Below, in pieces: positions 10,162 to 18,228 of a stretch of 42,728 nt of DNA. Both the position numbers and the translations under genes were made by a program. How positions within the stretch are numbered: the first letter of the stretch is position 1; each line of letters starts with the position of its first letter. This DNA is from Pseudanabaena sp. M085S1SP2A07QC (GTDB lineage Bacteria; Cyanobacteriota; Cyanobacteriia; Pseudanabaenales; Pseudanabaenaceae). The notes beneath the pieces are model-generated. The model saw only the letters and a program-made list of their open reading frames with translations, made no database searches and was not told the DNA's origin. The stretch spans positions 1 through 42,728 of the forward strand of contig JADBWK010000100.1 in the NCBI GenBank assembly GCA_020404895.1. Reading direction: 5' to 3'.

Positions 10162-10215
10162 GGTAAAATCACTGAGAGGGTTGCCCTCAATAACTTTAAT
10201 TTGGTTTAACTTGCT

Positions 10216-10785
10216 ATGGCAGAATTCTTAAGAGTTGGCAATCCTGCTCCAGACTTTGAAGCTGATGCTGTAGTTGATCAGGAATTTACAAAAATTAAGC
10301 TTTCTAGTTATCAAAAAAACAAATATGTTGTTCTGTTTTTTTATCCACTAGACTTTACTTTTGTTTGTCCTACTGAAGTGATTGCTTTCAGCGATCGCTA
10401 TGCTGAATTTTCCGAATTAAATACTGAAGTCATTGGTATTTCCGTAGATAGTAAATATGCTCATCTAGCTTGGATTCAAACCTCTCTTGCTGACGGAGGG
10501 CTAGGTGGCGATATCAAATGTCCACTTGTTTCTGATCTGACTAAAGCGATCGCTACAGCTTTCAATGTTCTTGATCCCTTGCTAGGTATCGCCTTTCGCG
10601 GTTTGTTTATTATTGACAAAGAAGGTATTGTCCAACATGCCACCATTAATAATCTTGCCTTTGGGCGGAGCATTGACGAGACTATACGCACTCTTAAAGC
10701 AATTCAACATACCCAGATCCATGAGAATGAAGTTTGTCCTGCGGATTGGCAACAAGGTATGGCAACCATCAAAATACAAGAATAG
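10216..10785 (+). CDS. typical 2-Cys peroxiredoxin
   Basis: Reduces H2O2 and organic peroxides using thioredoxin or a related donor. The 189-residue protein has the peroxidatic Cys51 in [17 protein letters not shown] and the resolving Cys174 in [13 protein letters not shown], the 2-Cys pattern of AhpC/Prx1. A GGLG motif ([13 protein letters not shown]) is present, but the C-terminal YF motif of overoxidation-sensitive eukaryotic Prx is not evident. The start ATG gives the usual [15 protein letters not shown]-terminus. Its last five codons and stop form one arm of the downstream palindrome. Confidence 0.95.
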   Translation: MAEFLRVGNPAPDFEADAVVDQEFTKIKLSSYQKNKYVVLFFYPLDFTFVCPTEVIAFSDRYAEFSELNTEVIGISVDSKYAHLAWIQTSLADGGLGGDIKCPLVSDLTKAIATAFNVLDPLLGIAFRGLFIIDKEGIVQHATINNLAFGRSIDETIRTLKAIQHTQIHENEVCPADWQQGMATIKIQE

Positions 10786-10821
10786 AGACGGCGCAGAGCG
10801 CTATCTCTATTCTTGTATTTT
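10771..10821 (+). terminator. palindrome/terminator overlapping the peroxiredoxin stop codon
   Basis: The 18-base arm AAAATACAAGAATAGAGA contains the last codons and TAG of the gene. Its exact complement lies about 15 bases on, around a GGCGC-AGA-GCGC-like apex. In RNA this is a strong stem ending in U residues, so termination is likely. Confidence 0.8.
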
Positions 10822-10923
10822 GGTTAATTAGGGTACAAAATGAACGCACTAAATCGGTTAGCCTAGTGTCCTAATCAAAACTTAAAGTTAACGACTCATC
10901 TTGATGGGGGAGTCAGATAAAGC

Positions 10924-11547
10924 ATGGCTGAAACAAAAAAAGCTGTCCTAATGATGCATACTGACCAAGCACAAGGGGAATTGTGGAAGACTGCTTTGGC
11001 AACTCAGCAACTGGATGTGATTTGGGAGAATATTTCTTTAGATTTAGTGCAGTATCTAGAAAAATGCGATCGCCACGAGCTACCAGATTTGTTAATCATG
11101 GATATGGCGATCAAAAGCCCTAGCTCAGAGACGTTACAGTCATCATCAGTTTGTCAATGGCTAATCAAGCAAAAAGCTCCCACTAAAGTTGTCTTATTTA
11201 ATCCTAGACAGGAAAAAATCAAAGATATTGAACATAGTTGGGCAATTAGGCGTGGAGCCTCTGATGTATTACCACGATTATCACCCGAAAATTTAATGGC
11301 TGAAGTTGCCAGAGTTACAGCGTTAATTGATTGTTCATTAATCTCTCAACCTTTGGAAAAAATAGCTAGAAATTTTGGTGCAAATGCCGATGGTAAACAA
11401 GTTAGAGAAAGCCAGTTAATAACTACCCTAGATATCAACGAACCTAAAGCTAATTCAAAATCTGAAACCAAAAACAACTCTAAACCCAATCAAAAATCTG
11501 ACGGCGGTGAAGTAGTCATGTATCGAGGCGTGAGAATTAGGCGATAA
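10924..11547 (+). CDS. receiver-like (degenerate response regulator) protein
   Basis: A 207-residue protein. Residues 6-130 resemble a CheY-type receiver: LPDLLIMDM places Asp60 at the phosphorylation position, then KVVLFNP and RRGASDVLPRLSPENLMAEV correspond to beta4 to alpha5. The acidic pair before beta1 and the conserved lysine of beta5 are not apparent (DVLPRLSP instead of D-x-x-x-K-P), so normal phosphorylation is doubtful. Residues 165-195 are a low-complexity Lys/Asn/Ser linker, ending in the tail VVMYRGVRIRR. There is no output domain or partner kinase nearby. Function unknown. Confidence 0.6.
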   Translation: MAETKKAVLMMHTDQAQGELWKTALATQQLDVIWENISLDLVQYLEKCDRHELPDLLIMDMAIKSPSSETLQSSSVCQWLIKQKAPTKVVLFNPRQEKIKDIEHSWAIRRGASDVLPRLSPENLMAEVARVTALIDCSLISQPLEKIARNFGANADGKQVRESQLITTLDINEPKANSKSETKNNSKPNQKSDGGEVVMYRGVRIRR

Positions 11548-11585
11548 TTTCGCCTCAAATACTTGAAATTATCACCTAATTTTTT
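11536..11585 (+). terminator. terminator overlapping the receiver-like gene stop
   Basis: Left arm ATTAGGCGATAATTTC includes the final codons and TAA. The right arm GAAATTATCACCTAAT complements it with one mismatch and runs into a T stretch. Confidence 0.75.
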
Positions 11586-11600
11586 GTAAGTAGAATTTCA

Positions 11601-11641
11601 GCAAGAAAAAAGACGATGCAACGCATCGTCTTTTTTCTTGC
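11601..11641. repeat. palindrome GCAAGAAAAAAGACGATGC-AAC
   Basis: A perfect 19-bp stem capped by GC-AAC-GC between two plus-strand genes. It directly follows another terminator, so it may be redundant for termination. Confidence 0.8.
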
Positions 11642-11677
11642 TATAACTTGATTAGCGATCGCTATAGCTCTCAAAAA

Positions 11678-12586
11678 ATGTCCAATCATTCTCAACCGCA
11701 AGAAGAACAAGCTTTTATATTGTTTGCACAGCATGGCTGGGCGGATACTTTCCACGATATTGCTCAATTAGCCAAATCGCTAGCAAATCCAAACACGATT
11801 GTTTATACACCAGATTTGGGCTGGCTTAATACATGGTTGAAGATCACCCCATTAATATATAAAGTTGAAAATATCGCAACCGAAGCGATCTCCAAATACC
11901 CAGAGTTACCATGGCGAATTGTCGCTCATTCAATGGGGGCTTTAATCTGGTTAGAAGTTTTAGATCGTCATCCTGAATGGCTATCAAAAATTCATAGTTT
12001 TGCTTTAGTTGCTTCACCCGTCGGTGGTTCTGACTTAGGAAGGCTATTCGATCCGTTTCGATGGTTCCCCTTAATGGCTCGTGATCTAGGGACAAATCGT
12101 CGTTCCATAGCCGAAGAGATCGCTTCAAAAATCCCAGTACTTTCAGTAGTTGGTGATATTGGCAACAATACCGATGGCACTGTGCCAGTGGGATGTTCGC
12201 AGTTTGCTCAAGCCACCTTTGTTCGCCTAGATGGCATTCGCCATGCCCCTCTCAAAAATCATCTGAGAGTTGCCACTGCTGTGCGTCAGTTTTGGGAAAA
12301 TCCCTTAATTGCAACGATTCAAACTGATTCTGCATCGTTGCTAATCGCTAAACTGCGATCACTTGATCTGACCGAAACCGATAATCAAAATTTTGCAAAG
12401 GCAAAATTAATTTACACGGGTTCAGATGACACAAAGCTCTGGGTTTGGACAAATGCTTTACAAGTTATGCATGTGTTTGTAAGTGTGGGCGATCGCTGCG
12501 TTTATAGTGCCTATGCAGGTTGGCAATCTAAAGGAAAATTGGAGATAGCTTTATCTGCCATATCCCTAAGAAAACTAGAAACCTAA
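11678..12586 (+). CDS. alpha/beta hydrolase
   Basis: A 302-residue protein from the ATG at 11678, preceded by CAAAAA; a TTG 30 bases upstream is less likely. The nucleophile elbow is AHSMG with Ser85 (A-x-S-x-G variant). The acid is probably the Asp of NTDGTVPVG and the histidine the one in GIRHAPLKNH, which gives a complete triad. The lipase/PGAP1-like pattern and lack of a signal peptide suggest a cytosolic esterase or lipase-like enzyme with unknown substrate. Residues after about 215 form an extra C-terminal domain I do not recognise. Its end overlaps the convergent pentapeptide gene by 12 bases. Confidence 0.75.
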   Translation: MSNHSQPQEEQAFILFAQHGWADTFHDIAQLAKSLANPNTIVYTPDLGWLNTWLKITPLIYKVENIATEAISKYPELPWRIVAHSMGALIWLEVLDRHPEWLSKIHSFALVASPVGGSDLGRLFDPFRWFPLMARDLGTNRRSIAEEIASKIPVLSVVGDIGNNTDGTVPVGCSQFAQATFVRLDGIRHAPLKNHLRVATAVRQFWENPLIATIQTDSASLLIAKLRSLDLTETDNQNFAKAKLIYTGSDDTKLWVWTNALQVMHVFVSVGDRCVYSAYAGWQSKGKLEIALSAISLRKLET

Positions 12587-14479
12587 AAGCTTTGTGAGCG
12601 TTGGTAGATGGGTTTTACATACCTCTGCTAATTTGCTTGTATCTCCAACTATCTTGCCGATTCCTGACAGAAAATCTACTGCTTTCTCAAGAATTGACTT
12701 ACTACGTTGCGCAGGTTCTTTCTTTGCTTCTTCTGCCAAGATTTTTACATTTTCTAAGGATACAGTTTTGATAGCAGGTGGCAAATTTTGTTCATCTTGA
12801 ATGGCTGCTTGCAGAGCAGTGAGAATTTGAGCTAATTCCTGACTATCGCTTGTTTGGATATCTTGTAATTGTTGGATACTGTTGGTAACTTGCCCACTGA
12901 TTTCCATTTCCCCAAGGTTAGTTGTTGAGCCCGTACTAGTAAAGTCTCCTCCTGCAATAATGCGATTTCCTTGCTCAATATTGCCGCCAGCTTGAATTTT
13001 TTGACCTTCCATAATGTCTCCTTGTTGCGTGGAATAAATTTTTGTCACAATCATTGGCTCTCGCGGTTGAGCAATACAACTAATTAAACCTTGAATATGC
13101 TTTTCTTGAGCGTGAATGTAAGATCTCATTTGCTCGATCTGGTCATCTTTCGCTCGTAGGATCAAATCATGTCCTGTTGATATCGCCTGTTGAGCTTGAT
13201 GATATTCATTTGTAAGTGCAGCATGGATTTTTTCTTTAGTAGCATTCCCTTGCTTACCAACTTTAACTACAACAAAATCATCGCCCTTGTGAGCAATGCT
13301 TTCAACAGTTAGTTGGGTTTCTTCATTATCAATGCTTACTTGGGCGATCGCAAAAGCAAGCGATCGTAAATTTAAACCCTTCCGAAAAATCAAATCAACT
13401 GTGTCTTGTATCTCCGTAACCCATTTTTCAAATTCCCCCTCTTGAAATTCTCCACTATCAGGTTTGGGTTCCTGTTTATTCTGTTTTAAATAAACCCGCC
13501 GACATTGCACACCTCTAAATTTAGTGTTTTTACTAATATTCCAATCCTGAATACAAACATCATCAAGATTTGCACCAGTAAAGTCAGTATCAATAGCATT
13601 CACAAGAGTTAAGTTAGCCCCTCTTAAGTTAGCATCTCGTATGTTTGCTCCTTGAAAGTTTGCTCCAGCAAAGCTTTTGCCTTCACCACTACGTGGATTA
13701 ATTAATAAATTCCTTACTCTAGAATCTTCGAGAATTGTGCCTTTAACGAGAGCTAGTTCTAGATGTTTTGCACCTATAAAACTCGCACCTGCAAGATTAG
13801 CTTCCCTAAAATCTGTATTGCATAAATCTGCATCATCAAATAAAGCTCCCTCCAAATCCATTCCATAAAATGAAGTTCCCCCAATTGCTACACAAGACAT
13901 ACCCAAAACCCTTAGCCAATAACATTGATGATTTTCTTCTTTCGAGTGATCAGATACAGTCATACTAATTGCATGAAGAGAGATAATCACAATAAGACTA
14001 AGAATGACATGGATAAACGAACTATTTTTTATTAAAAAAGAACCAATTAAAATTCCTATAAAATTAAAAATTAATAAGAAGTATCGACCAAGATTTATTT
14101 TCAAACAGTCGATAATAATATAGACAAAAGATAAACACAGAAAAACCACAAAGGATATCAGCAAACATATTGATATCCCAAAAACAACAATTAATATTTC
14201 AAGCGGGTTTGATATTAAACCAGCTATTATCTGAATTACTGAAATACCATAAATCAAACCTAAGAATCCTGAAATAAATACAGTCAAACAAGTTAATGCA
14301 AAAGACCAAAAGATTGATTGACCAGCTAAACATCCTTTAAAATCTTTATCTGTTATAGGTTGTCTAAATTTTTTTCCTCTTAAATATTTGCCCACTTTAT
14401 CTACAAAACCAACTAAAAGGAGGAATGGAACACATTGATATTGTATATTTTTTGCCAAAAAAATCAAACTTCTTTTCAC
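12575..14479 (-). CDS. membrane pentapeptide-repeat protein with coiled C-terminal region
   Basis: A 634-residue frame. Residues 55-172 hold four to five hydrophobic helices. Residues 205-330 are pentapeptide repeats of A(D/N)LxG type (DLEGALFDDADLCNTDFREANLAGASF, FAGANFQGANIRDANLRGANL), a right-handed beta-helix. Residues 345-470 are mixed and helical, 485-530 glycine-rich (EGQKIQAGGNIEQGNRIIAGGDF), and the rest helical. The frame opens with GTG directly after a stop codon and overlaps the upstream gene by 83 bases in another frame. Either it is translationally coupled or a base error or mutation split one longer gene. Function unknown; similar modular proteins occur widely in filamentous cyanobacteria. 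Confidence 0.7.
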   Translation of the reverse strand: MKRSLIFLAKNIQYQCVPFLLLVGFVDKVGKYLRGKKFRQPITDKDFKGCLAGQSIFWSFALTCLTVFISGFLGLIYGISVIQIIAGLISNPLEILIVVFGISICLLISFVVFLCLSFVYIIIDCLKINLGRYFLLIFNFIGILIGSFLIKNSSFIHVILSLIVIISLHAISMTVSDHSKEENHQCYWLRVLGMSCVAIGGTSFYGMDLEGALFDDADLCNTDFREANLAGASFIGAKHLELALVKGTILEDSRVRNLLINPRSGEGKSFAGANFQGANIRDANLRGANLTLVNAIDTDFTGANLDDVCIQDWNISKNTKFRGVQCRRVYLKQNKQEPKPDSGEFQEGEFEKWVTEIQDTVDLIFRKGLNLRSLAFAIAQVSIDNEETQLTVESIAHKGDDFVVVKVGKQGNATKEKIHAALTNEYHQAQQAISTGHDLILRAKDDQIEQMRSYIHAQEKHIQGLISCIAQPREPMIVTKIYSTQQGDIMEGQKIQAGGNIEQGNRIIAGGDFTSTGSTTNLGEMEISGQVTNSIQQLQDIQTSDSQELAQILTALQAAIQDEQNLPPAIKTVSLENVKILAEEAKKEPAQRSKSILEKAVDFLSGIGKIVGDTSKLAEVCKTHLPTLTKLLGF

Positions 14480-15023
14480 TCAGATCAATCCAATGAATAA
14501 ATTCTTTTGGAATTGTTAATAAAATAGTCAAATCATCAATCGTGATTGCAAATGATTTTAAGTATGGTTCTATCGAAATAGTCTGATTGGGCGGAGATGC
14601 TTCTTGTTTTAGTCCATCAATATCAGTTTTTAGAAAATCAGAAATTATGCGCAATTCATCTCTAGAAAGTAAGTCTAATGGTAATGATTGTGTTGCATAA
14701 ATGCACAACAAAGGGAAAGAGACATAAACACTGTGAGCCTTCATATCATCATGAAGCATCTTTAATTGCTCAACACAAGTAGGCGCTGGATATTTTTTGT
14801 AAGCGATGTCAATAATTTTTAATCGATATAGCTGCTCAACTGGTTTGAAGAGATCCAAAGTTAAGATATTTAAAATGTCCGCGATCGCCTTTAAATCACT
14901 CGCTGTATCAGCATCAAGTTTGTCAAAAGTTGTTCCCTTTTTTCGTAGCTTCTCCACATAAACTGCTAGCTCTGGAGTAATTGTGTGTTCTTTTAGCACT
15001 TCTTCCAAGCGTAATGTAGGCAT
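14397..15023 (-). CDS. XRE-like small protein overlapping the pentapeptide gene
   Basis: A 208-residue protein. The N-terminus RLEEVLKEHTITPELAVYVEKL...LDADTASDLKAIADILNILTLDLFKPVEQ resembles a diverged XRE helix-turn-helix, in which L-x-x-I-A-x-x-L-x-x-x-x-x-D-L-F is the usual end. The remaining 140 residues match nothing I know. The C-terminal 28 residues are encoded by DNA that also encodes the start of the next gene. Runs of seven T and six A within the overlap are natural slip sites; one base gained or lost would fuse the two frames. Confidence 0.6.
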   Translation of the reverse strand: MPTLRLEEVLKEHTITPELAVYVEKLRKKGTTFDKLDADTASDLKAIADILNILTLDLFKPVEQLYRLKIIDIAYKKYPAPTCVEQLKMLHDDMKAHSVYVSFPLLCIYATQSLPLDLLSRDELRIISDFLKTDIDGLKQEASPPNQTISIEPYLKSFAITIDDLTILLTIPKEFIHWIDLSEKKFDFFGKKYTISMCSIPPFSWFCR

Positions 15024-15129
15024 GGGGGAACCCTCTGATTTTTGTTCATTAAACTCTAGGAAATATTAACGCTTCTAATAGCTTTTGAATATAAAACCGT
15101 AAAGATATTTAACAAAATATTCACAACTG

Positions 15130-15957
15130 TTATTTCATTTCCTCGATTAATTGCAGGATGATACGACCGTCATCTGCATAAGGAGCCTGTTGTAAATAGT
15201 TTTCTAAATCTATTCTTGCTTCAGTATGGCGATCGAGTTGATAGCAAATCAAACCGCGATCGCGCCATTGGGTTGGCACATCGGGATTTAGCATTAGCGA
15301 TCGCTCGATGGCAGCCAACGCTTTAGTAGGCTCACGGCGGCGCAGATAGATTAGTTTGAGATTATTGAGTAATCGATCTAAGATGCGACGAATGCTAACG
15401 GGTTCGAGATATTCGGGCTGAAGGGGGATGTCATAGCCATATAGTTGAGTCAACTTCGCCGCGCAATCTTCGGGAAATAAAATTTCGCCTTTATTGTAGG
15501 GATCAATAAAAATTTCTAGATCAGGATGGCGAGGGCGAATAATAAAATGCGCTGGGAAACTAATCCCATCCATCGGAAACCCAAGGCGATCGCAAATCAC
15601 CATATAAACCAGTGATAGCGATAGAGGAATCCCCAAGCGCCTTTCTAGCACATCATTGATGAAGCTATTCAGCGGATCGTAATAATCGTGATCATTGCCA
15701 CAAAACCCTTGCTCTGCAAACAGATACTGATTTATCTCTCTTACTACCTTGAGTGGGTAATGAATCTGGTCTAGCCTTGGCTGTAATTCCTCGACCATGC
15801 GATCGAAGATCGCCCGATAATGCCCAAGATCCATACGCGGATATTCTTCCCATGCGATCGCCAAAGCACCTTCGAGAAGATGGTCAATGGACATGTCATG
15901 GTCAGACATATGGGCAATTTGCCAAAACTTTTGCCGCGCTGGAGAAAGCGTTAACAC
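15130..15957 (-). CDS. SirB1-family protein (transglutaminase-like plus TPR)
   Basis: A 275-residue protein. The N-terminal 180 residues match the SirB1/transglut_core2 family: ALAIAWEEYPRMDL, FCGNDHDYYDPLNSFINDVLERRLGIPLSLSLVYMVICDRLG, and FPAHFIIRP. The catalytic-like Cys of canonical transglutaminases is not in its usual place. Residues 195-265 form two TPR-like helical hairpins (KALAAIERSLMLNPDVPTQWRDRG). Translation probably starts at GTG 15957, because LSPARQKFWQIAH matches the family N-terminus; the ATG at 15909 would remove it. Widely conserved in cyanobacteria, exact role unknown. Confidence 0.85.
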   Translation of the reverse strand: MLTLSPARQKFWQIAHMSDHDMSIDHLLEGALAIAWEEYPRMDLGHYRAIFDRMVEELQPRLDQIHYPLKVVREINQYLFAEQGFCGNDHDYYDPLNSFINDVLERRLGIPLSLSLVYMVICDRLGFPMDGISFPAHFIIRPRHPDLEIFIDPYNKGEILFPEDCAAKLTQLYGYDIPLQPEYLEPVSIRRILDRLLNNLKLIYLRRREPTKALAAIERSLMLNPDVPTQWRDRGLICYQLDRHTEARIDLENYLQQAPYADDGRIILQLIEEMK

Positions 15958-15995
15958 AATATTCGCCTTTTTACTTTTGCCTTTTACTCAATTGG

Positions 15996-16030
15996 TAATG
16001 ATGCATCCCGCTTTGCGAGATGCATCATTA
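15996..16030. repeat. palindrome TAATGATGCATC... with GC-TTT-GC apex
   Basis: Twelve-base outer arms are perfect, the inner CCCGC-TTT-GCGAG has one mismatch. It lies just past the HTH gene's stop on the minus strand, with a T-rich tail outside, and could terminate it. Confidence 0.7.
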
Positions 16031-16036
16031 CATTTT

Positions 16037-16891
16037 TTAATTTAATGTATATACCTGTCCACTAAACAAAATACGAGTAATCCCCTTTTGGACAAGTTTG
16101 GGACGGGTAATATGGATTAAATCGCTAGGGAACTTAATCACACGCTGATTATGGTGAGAAAAACGCCTTGCTACACGATGATTATCAAAAATCGGAATTG
16201 TTTTTGATAGTGACTCTTCGGCAGGAATTTCCCCAAGATCTTTAAAATCTTTGAGGGGACGAGTAATAATCTCCGCAATGCGATCGACGACAATATAGCA
16301 AATTAGTGGCAAATCAGCCTTGTCTAGAGGCAATATCTCAAGGTGCTCGCTGGTGCCATGACTACCTCGCAGATTCTCAAACATCGATAAGCCAGATTCA
16401 CCAGCATCTTCGTCAGAATCTTCATCGTCTAGCTCATCTTCATCAAGATCAAGATTATCCTCATCAACGAGATCATCTTCGTCATCTTCGTCTAGTTCAT
16501 CGTCATCGATTTCATCATCCGCCATATTTAGAGTTTCATCTATGTCATCCATCGCGATCGCCGTTTCATCACCTTGATCAGTTTCATTTTCTTGATCATG
16601 AATATAGTTGCTGGGATCGTCTACCAGTGACAAATCGTCAGGAATTAACGCAAGCTGATTTATCTGAAAACCACCATTATCGTAGTTTATCCGCGATCCT
16701 CTTTTCCCGTCAGCCTTTTTTTGACCTACCAATTGTCGATACTCCTCAGCAGGAATTAGCTCTTGTAGCAGTCGCAGGACTGTACTCGTACTAATGCCAA
16801 ACTGCTTCGCCAACTGAGTCGTGGTCGCATCAGATTCACGATAGAGTCGAAGTATTTCTTGTTTATCATCCAGCGCAAGTTTAACAGCCAT
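16037..16891 (-). CDS. HTH protein with a long acidic linker
   Basis: A 284-residue protein. Residues 1-45 (LALDDKQEILRLYRESDATTTQLAKQFGISTSTVLRLLQE) form a transposase- or Sigma70-like helix-turn-helix that should bind DNA. Residues about 112-168 are almost purely Asp/Glu with Leu (DDEIDDDELDEDDEDDLVDE). The C-terminal 115 residues, with LPLICYIVVDRIAEIITRPL and RVIKFPSDLIHITRPKLVQKGITRILFSGQVYTL, look like a folded domain of unknown type. Cyanobacterial homologues with this layout are conserved but uncharacterised. It may be a regulator whose acidic stretch mimics DNA or contacts a basic partner; that is inference. Confidence 0.65.
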   Translation of the reverse strand: MAVKLALDDKQEILRLYRESDATTTQLAKQFGISTSTVLRLLQELIPAEEYRQLVGQKKADGKRGSRINYDNGGFQINQLALIPDDLSLVDDPSNYIHDQENETDQGDETAIAMDDIDETLNMADDEIDDDELDEDDEDDLVDEDNLDLDEDELDDEDSDEDAGESGLSMFENLRGSHGTSEHLEILPLDKADLPLICYIVVDRIAEIITRPLKDFKDLGEIPAEESLSKTIPIFDNHRVARRFSHHNQRVIKFPSDLIHITRPKLVQKGITRILFSGQVYTLN

Positions 16892-16987
16892 TGATTTGGG
16901 ATACCCCGAAACCGCATCTACGAACCAATCAATATCTTAACGCTTGAGCGTATGGGTTAGAGTTTTAATAAATAACTATTTGTAAAA

Positions 16988-17197
16988 CTATTGGTGACTT
17001 ACACAAAATAATCGATCATCCCATACACTCCCTAATTGCAATCCCATCTCATAGGGCAAGACGTTAATCGTAGCGCCACTGTCTACTAAACCAACTGTTT
17101 TAACTATGCGATCGCCTTGCTGTAATGTCAGTGGAACTCTTGGAAGGCTATCAAGTTCGTTTTGATTTGGGCTACTGTTGGAGTACTTGAATCTCAT
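16988..17197 (-). pseudogene. retropepsin-like aspartyl protease, C-terminally truncated
   Basis: Sixty-nine residues with the aspartyl-protease signature GLVDSGATINVLPYEMGLQLG (Asp-Ser-Gly at the catalytic position, then the hydrophobic flap region). Family members in cyanobacteria are usually about 120-140 residues and continue into a second strand set, but here the frame stops after DDRLFCVSHQ and nothing recognisable follows. It is probably a remnant. It starts 3 bases after the stop of the upstream small gene, an arrangement seen in other cyanobacteria. Confidence 0.6.
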
Positions 17198-17200
17198 AAG

Positions 17201-17416
17201 TTATTGATGAGTTGTGTCTGTTTGTTTGAGAGCTTCCATTAAAATTGCACCAGCACCAAACATATCGTAAGGGGTTGGCAGGTCATAGGTTTTAAATGGT
17301 TCGATTGGTGCAATATCTTCAGCAATATCTAAATCTTCTACAAGAACACGAATTAGTTTGAGCTTTTCGATCGCAGTAAGTCGTCGTGCTGCTGGAATTA
17401 CTTCGGCTAATGTCAT
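17201..17416 (-). CDS. small protein paired with the retropepsin-like gene
   Basis: Seventy-one residues: an amphipathic N-terminal half (TLAEVIPAARRLTAIEKLKLIRVLVEDL) and a conserved tail PFKTYDLPTPYDMFGAGAILMEAL. This looks like the small protein that often precedes a retropepsin-like gene in cyanobacteria, resembling an antitoxin in size and layout. Function is not established. The coupled spacing (3 bases) says the two were co-translated before the partner lost its C-terminus. Confidence 0.6.
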   Translation of the reverse strand: MTLAEVIPAARRLTAIEKLKLIRVLVEDLDIAEDIAPIEPFKTYDLPTPYDMFGAGAILMEALKQTDTTHQ

Positions 17417-17468
17417 GTTAATGTCTCCATAATCTGAGATCTTGTACTTCTAGCTTACTCGATCAAAT

Positions 17469-17560
17469 GCGATCGCCCCCATCAATCAAATCACCAAACA
17501 GCGATCGCCTATTCTCTAAAAATTTAAGTAAGGCGATCGTCCGATCAATCAAATTACTCA
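17469..17560. repeat. HIP1-bearing repeat, copy 1
   Basis: Contains GCGATCGCC, then ATCAATCAAATCACCAAACA, then GCGATCGCCTATTC, a TAAAAATTTAAGTAAGGCGATCG segment and ATCAATCAAATTA. The same order recurs in copies 2-4 with a period of about 62 bases. Confidence 0.75.
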
Positions 17561-17568
17561 GGATAAAC

Positions 17569-17847
17569 TTATGCTGACTGCTGAGTTTTGTTGTTTTCTA
17601 TATATTGGCGCAACACGCTATTAATCAAAGTTTTATATTGATCTCCATGATTCCGAAACCATTGCTTTACATCTGGATCTAGTTGAACGAGGTTTTGGGC
17701 TTGATCTACGGGAATGCGTAAAATTGCACGTTCAAAAAATTCATCTGTCAGTGGTGGAATGTCTGAATAATCAACATCAGCATCAGACATCTCCTCTAAT
17801 GCTGCCCAATTAGTACGAGAGGCACTGTGCAAATTTTCTCTGTTCAT
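17569..17847 (-). CDS. brnA: BrnA-family antitoxin
   Basis: Ninety-two residues ending in the BrnA signature: LDPDVKQWFRNHGDQYKTLINSVLRQYIEN, a ribbon-helix-helix-type domain that binds DNA and neutralises BrnT. It overlaps the toxin gene by 38 bases, on the same strand and downstream of it, which is the normal toxin-first order of brnTA. The complex should repress its own promoter upstream of brnT near 18090-18130. The middle part (YSDIPPLTDEFFERAILRIP) is the toxin-binding stretch typical of the family. Confidence 0.88.
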   Translation of the reverse strand: MNRENLHSASRTNWAALEEMSDADVDYSDIPPLTDEFFERAILRIPVDQAQNLVQLDPDVKQWFRNHGDQYKTLINSVLRQYIENNKTQQSA

Positions 17848-18088
17848 TACGGTTAGCTCTTCTCGCGGAAATAATTCGGATGATATTGTTTTTACGTTCT
17901 GTCCAGGCTACGACTGCTATTCCAAGACCGAGAAAACCGATCCCAAACCAGCGATCTTCGCCATAATCAAAGCGATCGTCTAGCTCTATCAGCATTTCAC
18001 CATCAAACATTGAGGGAACATCTGCAAAGTCAATTTCATGCTTGCGAATATTTTCAAGGTTTTTTGTGTCGTCCCACTCAAACTGCAT
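17810..18088 (-). CDS. brnT: BrnT-family ribonuclease toxin
   Basis: Ninety-two residues starting MQFEWDDTKNLENIRKHEIDFADVPSMFD, the BrnT hallmark (FEWDxxKxxxNxxKHxIxF). Further conserved features are the acidic DDRFDYGEDRWFGIGFLG and C-terminal IIRIISARRANRNEQRKF. BrnT has a RelE-like fold and cleaves RNA under stress. Length and motifs look intact, so the toxin is probably functional. The promoter region overlaps a partial HIP1-bearing repeat (18124-18176). Confidence 0.92.
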   Translation of the reverse strand: MQFEWDDTKNLENIRKHEIDFADVPSMFDGEMLIELDDRFDYGEDRWFGIGFLGLGIAVVAWTERKNNIIRIISARRANRNEQRKFAQCLSY

Positions 18089-18123
18089 GAAGTTTATGGC
18101 TAATTAAACTAATTGCTTTTATT

Positions 18124-18176
18124 GTCGTCTATTCACAAAAAATTAAAGTAAGGCAATCATCTTAAACAAATAATTC
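18124..18176. repeat. HIP1-family repeat, copy 2 (partial)
   Basis: Contains CGTCTATTCACAAAAAATTAAAGTAAGGCAATCA, the middle of the unit, with the HIP1 sites decayed by single changes. It lies between brnT and the DUF29 gene, which diverge from here. Confidence 0.6.
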
Positions 18177-18228
18177 AGATATACAATAAGAAAAAGATTA
18201 ATATCAAGTCATAGCCTAAATTAATATC

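Noticed and set aside
16306-16794. A 162-codon frame on the plus strand opposite the HTH protein
   Set aside because: It is the antisense of the repetitive acidic GAT/GAA codons, giving a His/Leu/Arg-rich peptide with no homologue-like pattern.
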